This document shows positions 39,003-42,756 of a stretch of DNA of 42,756 bases, piece after piece. The notes beneath the pieces were generated by a model that saw nothing but the letters and a program-made list of their open reading frames with translations, was not told the origin of the DNA and made no database searches. Source of the DNA: an uncultured Clostridia bacterium (lineage in GTDB: Bacteria > Bacillota > Clostridia > Christensenellales > Borkfalkiaceae); NCBI GenBank assembly GCA_947631005.1, contig CANRJR010000016.1, positions 1-42,756 on the forward strand, read 5' to 3'. How positions within the stretch are numbered: the stretch's first letter is position 1; each line of letters begins with the position of its first letter. A program made the position numbers and the translations under genes.

Positions 39003-40508
39003 ATGGCACTTCGTTATCCCAAAAATCCCCGCTTCAACAAATTGCAGATGCGCTCGCCCGACTATGCGTCGTGGCAGGAGGGTTGCGCGCACGACCCCTC
39101 TCTTCTCGAATGGGAGGGGAAGTACTACGCCTTTTCGACGGACACGTTCGGCGCGCCCGGGGGATATCAGATCCGCGTCAGCGACGATCTTCTCCATTGG
39201 GAATACCTCGGCTCGGCGTTCAAGACGGACGCGTACGCGGCGCAGTATAAGCGCGGCGAGGGCAAGGGCAAATACGGAAATTTGCAGGCGGCGTACGATT
39301 GGTGCGTCACCACGCAAAAGGAGGTCGGGTACGGCGTATGCACCCGCCCCGACGGCAGTATGGCGTTTTGGGCACCCCATTGCGTGCGCGGCACGGACGG
39401 CAAGTTTTGGCTCTACTTCTGTTTGACGGGCTATTTCGGCGGTTCGAAGTCGTGCATCGGGCTGGCGAAGGCAGATTCGCCCGCGGGGGAATATCAATGC
39501 GTCGACCTCATCGTGCAGTCGCCCGCGGGCTGGCGCACGCCAAACGCCATCGACCCGCAGTTTTTCAGCGCGGAGGGCAGGAGCTTCCTCGTCTACGGCT
39601 CGTACGGGCTGGGACTGTACGTCATCGAACTCGATCCCAAAACGGGTCTGCGCAAAGACGGGAGAAAGTATTCAGATTTCTCGTCGGGCAAGGCGCGCTT
39701 CGAAGAGTACTACGGCGTGAATGTGGCGAGCGGCTCGCTCGAGGGCGGCGTCATCCGCTATCATAAAGACGTTCCCGTGCTCGAAAACGGCAAGTGGACG
39801 TCCAAAAATTATTACTATCTGATGTGCTCGTACGGCTCGCTGTCCTCGGTCTACAACATGCGTTGCGGCAGGAGCGAGCGTCCCGAAGGACCGTATGTGG
39901 ACGTCAACGGCAACCGCCTCGTCTGCTCCACCGATATCGGCACGGGCAACAAGATGCTCGGCTCGTTCCGCTTCGAGGACGCCCCCGCCGACTACTTCTG
40001 CCCCGGGCACAACGACATGTTTGTCACGGGCGGCGGGATCAACCTCATCTCCTACCACTGCCGCACCAACTACTTCATCGACAAGGGGCTCTCCCGTTCC
40101 AACAACTTCCACTATCTCTACCTCGGGCAGTACGCGTTCAACTCGGACGGCTGGCCCGTGATGAACGCCAACCGCTATGCGGGCGAGGAGATCCAAGACG
40201 TCACCGCGGAGGAATTGCTCAATATCTCGGCGGGCAAGTTCGAGATCGTGCTCTTCACGCAGGGATATAAGACGGTGAACGCCAAACGCGTCGTTTTGCA
40301 CCCCGACGGCAGTCTCGGCGGCGACTATACGGGCAGTTGGTACATGTACGGCGCGCATTATATTTCGGTCACGGTCGACGGCGAGCAGTACCTCGGCGTG
40401 GTCATGCCCGCGTGGATCGACCACCAGAGCGTCGCGGGGCTCACCGTCACGGCGATGGGAACGCAGTCGGGCATGGCGTTGCACATGGTCAGCACCAACC
40501 GCATTTGA
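39003..40508 (+). CDS. GH43 arabinanase-like protein without signal peptide
   Basis: A 501-residue second arabinanase-type enzyme. There is no N-terminal signal (MALRYPKNPRFNK), so it is predicted to be cytoplasmic and to finish oligosaccharides brought in by the importer. Key residues by pattern are Asp31 (GCAHDPSLL), Asp184 (NAIDPQFF) and Glu247 (SGSLEGGVIRY); CPGHNDMF has the metal-site His. From about residue 400 (DVTAEELLNISAGKFEIVLF) it has the same C-terminal beta domain as its neighbour, so the two probably arose by duplication and one lost or gained the export signal. GGAGG precedes the ATG, 48 nt after the first GH43 gene. Confidence 0.88.
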   Translation: MALRYPKNPRFNKLQMRSPDYASWQEGCAHDPSLLEWEGKYYAFSTDTFGAPGGYQIRVSDDLLHWEYLGSAFKTDAYAAQYKRGEGKGKYGNLQAAYDWCVTTQKEVGYGVCTRPDGSMAFWAPHCVRGTDGKFWLYFCLTGYFGGSKSCIGLAKADSPAGEYQCVDLIVQSPAGWRTPNAIDPQFFSAEGRSFLVYGSYGLGLYVIELDPKTGLRKDGRKYSDFSSGKARFEEYYGVNVASGSLEGGVIRYHKDVPVLENGKWTSKNYYYLMCSYGSLSSVYNMRCGRSERPEGPYVDVNGNRLVCSTDIGTGNKMLGSFRFEDAPADYFCPGHNDMFVTGGGINLISYHCRTNYFIDKGLSRSNNFHYLYLGQYAFNSDGWPVMNANRYAGEEIQDVTAEELLNISAGKFEIVLFTQGYKTVNAKRVVLHPDGSLGGDYTGSWYMYGAHYISVTVDGEQYLGVVMPAWIDHQSVAGLTVTAMGTQSGMALHMVSTNRI

Positions 40509-40603
40509 GAGAGGATGTTCGGCAGCCGTTGAAAACGAAAGCTCAATGAACACGAATCATGTTTCGGCGAGTGAATTGTAACGAAAGTTGAAAATGAAAA
40601 GCG

Positions 40604-40636
40604 GGCGTTGGGCGGAAGTGAATTCTGCCCAACGCC
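40604..40636. repeat. Inverted fragment of the three-hairpin repeat (copy G)
   Basis: GGCGTTGGGC-g-GAA pairs with TTC-t-GCCCAACGCC. Read on the minus strand, with the flanking AAAATTACGGCGTTGGGCAG (about 40625-40644), it matches the left end and hairpin 1 of the modular repeat; hairpins 2 and 3 are missing. Confidence 0.7.
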
Positions 40637-40659
40637 GTAATTTTGGAAACCTGAAAAGC

Positions 40660-41120
40660 ATTCTAAATATGTCATGTTGAACGGAGGCGTAGCCGAAGTC
40701 GAAACATCTCCCGCAGTCTTATTGTTTATATTACGCTTGTCATGTTGCCCCGCCCGCTCGTCGACGCACGAGAGCTTTTTACGCTTTTCTAACGAAAAGC
40801 TCTGTTTGCCCTCGGCGTCTCCTCTCCCCGAAAAAATACTTCGTCTTTTTTCGGGGGAGAATCGAATACCGTTCCAAGGGCGGCACGAGGAGCGTAGCGA
40901 CGAAGTAGCGGAGGCGAGCGTAAGCGAGCCGTAGTCGAGAAATCCCCTCGGTCGATGATGAGGCTTATAATAAAAATAAGGGAGATTTCTCCACGCGCCG
41001 CTATCGCGGCTTGGTCGAAATGACAATTAAGAAAGCGGCGGCTTGCTACTTCGCCCTATGGGCTCGTGCCGCCCTTGGTCTACAATTAGAAGCCGCCTCC
41101 GCTCGAAAAAACACATTGGA
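40660..41120. repeat. Intergenic inverted-repeat cluster 8
   Basis: Units of the family at 5806-6270 (ATGTCATGTTGAACGGAGGC, GGGCGGCACGAGGAGCG, GTCGAGAAATCCCCTCGGTC, TAAGGGAGATTTCTCCACGC). They are interrupted by AGAGCTTTT/AAAAGCTCT and by a TACTTCGTC-loop hairpin (CCCCGAAAAAA.../...CGGGG, 40829-40860). No gene from 40509 to 41190. Confidence 0.8.
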
Positions 41121-41190
41121 AATACCCGTCCGACCCGAAAGACATTCGGAAACGTTGGGAAACGAACTGTCAAAAGCAAAAAAACTTCGG

Positions 41191-41505
41191 CTACTTGCTC
41201 TCGCCGTGTTCCGCGTTTTTCCTATCCTCTTCGCTCCCGCCGTGACCCGTGCTTTGCTTATCCTCTTTGTCCGCGCCGTGCTCGCCGCGTTCCGCCTCGG
41301 CGGGGTCGTCACTTTCGTCCATGAAGTCGGGTTTTTTGACGATAGGGGTCGCCTTGTTTTTCGCGAAGAGCATCACGAGCATGCAGAGCGCGGAAAGACA
41401 GAGCGGGATGAGAAACCAAACGAGCCCGCAAAAGATGCCGACGACGGGGCAGGCGGCAAGGAGCAGACAGGCAAGAACGCAGGATACAATTTGAACGATT
41501 TTCAT
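41191..41505 (-). CDS. Small membrane protein with acidic tail
   Basis: A 104-residue protein of unknown function. Two hydrophobic segments (about 5-28 and 30-51: VSCVLACLLLAACPVVGIFC, LIPLCLSALCMLVMLF) are followed by a strongly acidic, low-complexity tail (about 60-104: DESDDPAEAERGEHGADKED). The ATG at 41505 has CGGAGG upstream; the longer frame beyond it overlaps the rRNA promoter region. It stands alone and convergent with the GH43 operon, and is read against the direction of the rRNA operon. Confidence 0.75.
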   Translation of the reverse strand: MKIVQIVSCVLACLLLAACPVVGIFCGLVWFLIPLCLSALCMLVMLFAKNKATPIVKKPDFMDESDDPAEAERGEHGADKEDKQSTGHGGSEEDRKNAEHGESK

Positions 41506-41585
41506 GGGCGTCCTCCGAAAAACAGGGGGGATTTCCCCTCTATTGTAGCATAAAAGCGATAAAAATACAACCTGTTGTGGTCTAC

Positions 41586-41778
41586 AAAAACAGACAAAAA
41601 TTTCGCAAAAAATCGCAAAAAAATCGCGAAAATCAGTTGACTTTCCGAAAACGATATGATAGAATGAACAAGCTGCCCGAAAGCGGGAGGCACATGCGGG
41701 ATCGCGGAGAAAATCCAAAAAAATCCGAAAAAAGTTGCCTCAAAACGCTTGACAACGAGCAAACGGCTATGGTATAAT
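41586..41778 (+). promoter_or_regulatory. Tandem rRNA promoters with phased A-tracts
   Basis: P1 is TTGACT (41637-41642), 17 nt, TAGAAT (41660-41665). P2 is TTGACA (41749-41754), 18 nt, TATAAT (41773-41778). A-tracts lie at 41586-41590, 41596-41600, 41607-41612, 41617-41623 and 41629-41632 before P1, and 41710-41713, 41717-41723, 41728-41733 and 41742-41745 before P2. They are roughly in helical phase and act like UP-elements. Confidence 0.85.
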
Positions 41779-42005
41779 AGCAAAGCTCTTTTGTAAAAGG
41801 GAGCTCGGACTGTTGTCCGATCATGCAGATTAAAAATGGAATAAGAAAGAAACGATTTTTTGTAACACTTTTGTAAGCGAGCAAAAATGCAGTTTCTGTC
41901 AATTTTTTTGAGAACTTAGTAGTACTCAAAAGCAAAGTCAGCAAAAATAACGATAACATCGTCAGAGCCGTCGGTGCGTTAGCCCGCACCGATATTTGAA
42001 CAATG
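41779..42005 (+). other. rRNA leader with processing stem-loops
   Basis: TCGGAC/GTCCGA (41805-41820) and TCGGTGCG/CGCACCGA (41971-41992) are perfect hairpins between P2 and the 16S start. They are probably part of antitermination and 16S-flanking processing structures. No gene is present. Confidence 0.6.

Positions 42006-42756
<751 letters not shown>

Overview
The window is about 43 kb of a GC-rich (clearly above 50%) Clostridia-class Firmicutes chromosome around its replication origin. The evidence is the partial 16S rRNA at the right end, a spore-type gene (yyaC), AGGAGG-type ribosome sites and classic sigma-A promoters. The 16S and the gene style suggest a Christensenellales-like gut lineage, but that placement is inference.

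Layout. Left arm (1-17.3 kb), mostly minus strand: alaS (cut by the window edge), cysS, cysE and an unknown HTH-like gene form one operon. Then come a solitary DeoR regulator (plus), a PF06541 membrane protein with a membrane pyrophosphatase (hppA), a two-HTH regulator facing a small damaged ORF across a shared palindrome, pckA, and a cluster of unknown-function genes downstream of rsmG. The origin lies at about 18.0-18.33 kb: a cluster of DnaA boxes followed by trinucleotide repeats like a DnaA-trio element, just before dnaN. No dnaA is adjacent. Right arm (18.3-42.8 kb), mostly plus strand: dnaN, rpmH-rnpA-yidD-yidC-jag, a small minus-strand gene, yyaC (minus), a CvpA-like gene, two parS sites, ftsH-parA-parB, a DUF2156-GNAT fusion, an ABC sugar importer (very large binding protein plus two permeases, no ATPase), two GH43 arabinanase-like genes, a small membrane protein, then an rRNA operon with tandem promoters and phased A-tracts. 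Genes point away from the origin on both sides, as expected at oriC.

Working together. ParA/ParB and the two parS sites are the origin-segregation system. The binding protein, permeases and GH43 pair (one predicted lipoprotein, one without a signal) look like an arabinan or arabino-oligosaccharide uptake and hydrolysis module. CcpA-type cre sites over the deoR and pckA promoters point to carbon catabolite control.

The most unusual content is between genes. Eight intergenic clusters carry long inverted repeats starting or ending in TGTCATTTCGA-like sequence. A second, modular element of about 170-200 bp (six copies, three in tandem behind pckA, plus one inverted fragment) carries three hairpins whose stems change sequence while keeping their pairing. 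In two copies its end begins exactly at the stop codon of a gene, and in a third 5 nt from it. I regard this element as the best candidate for something undescribed.
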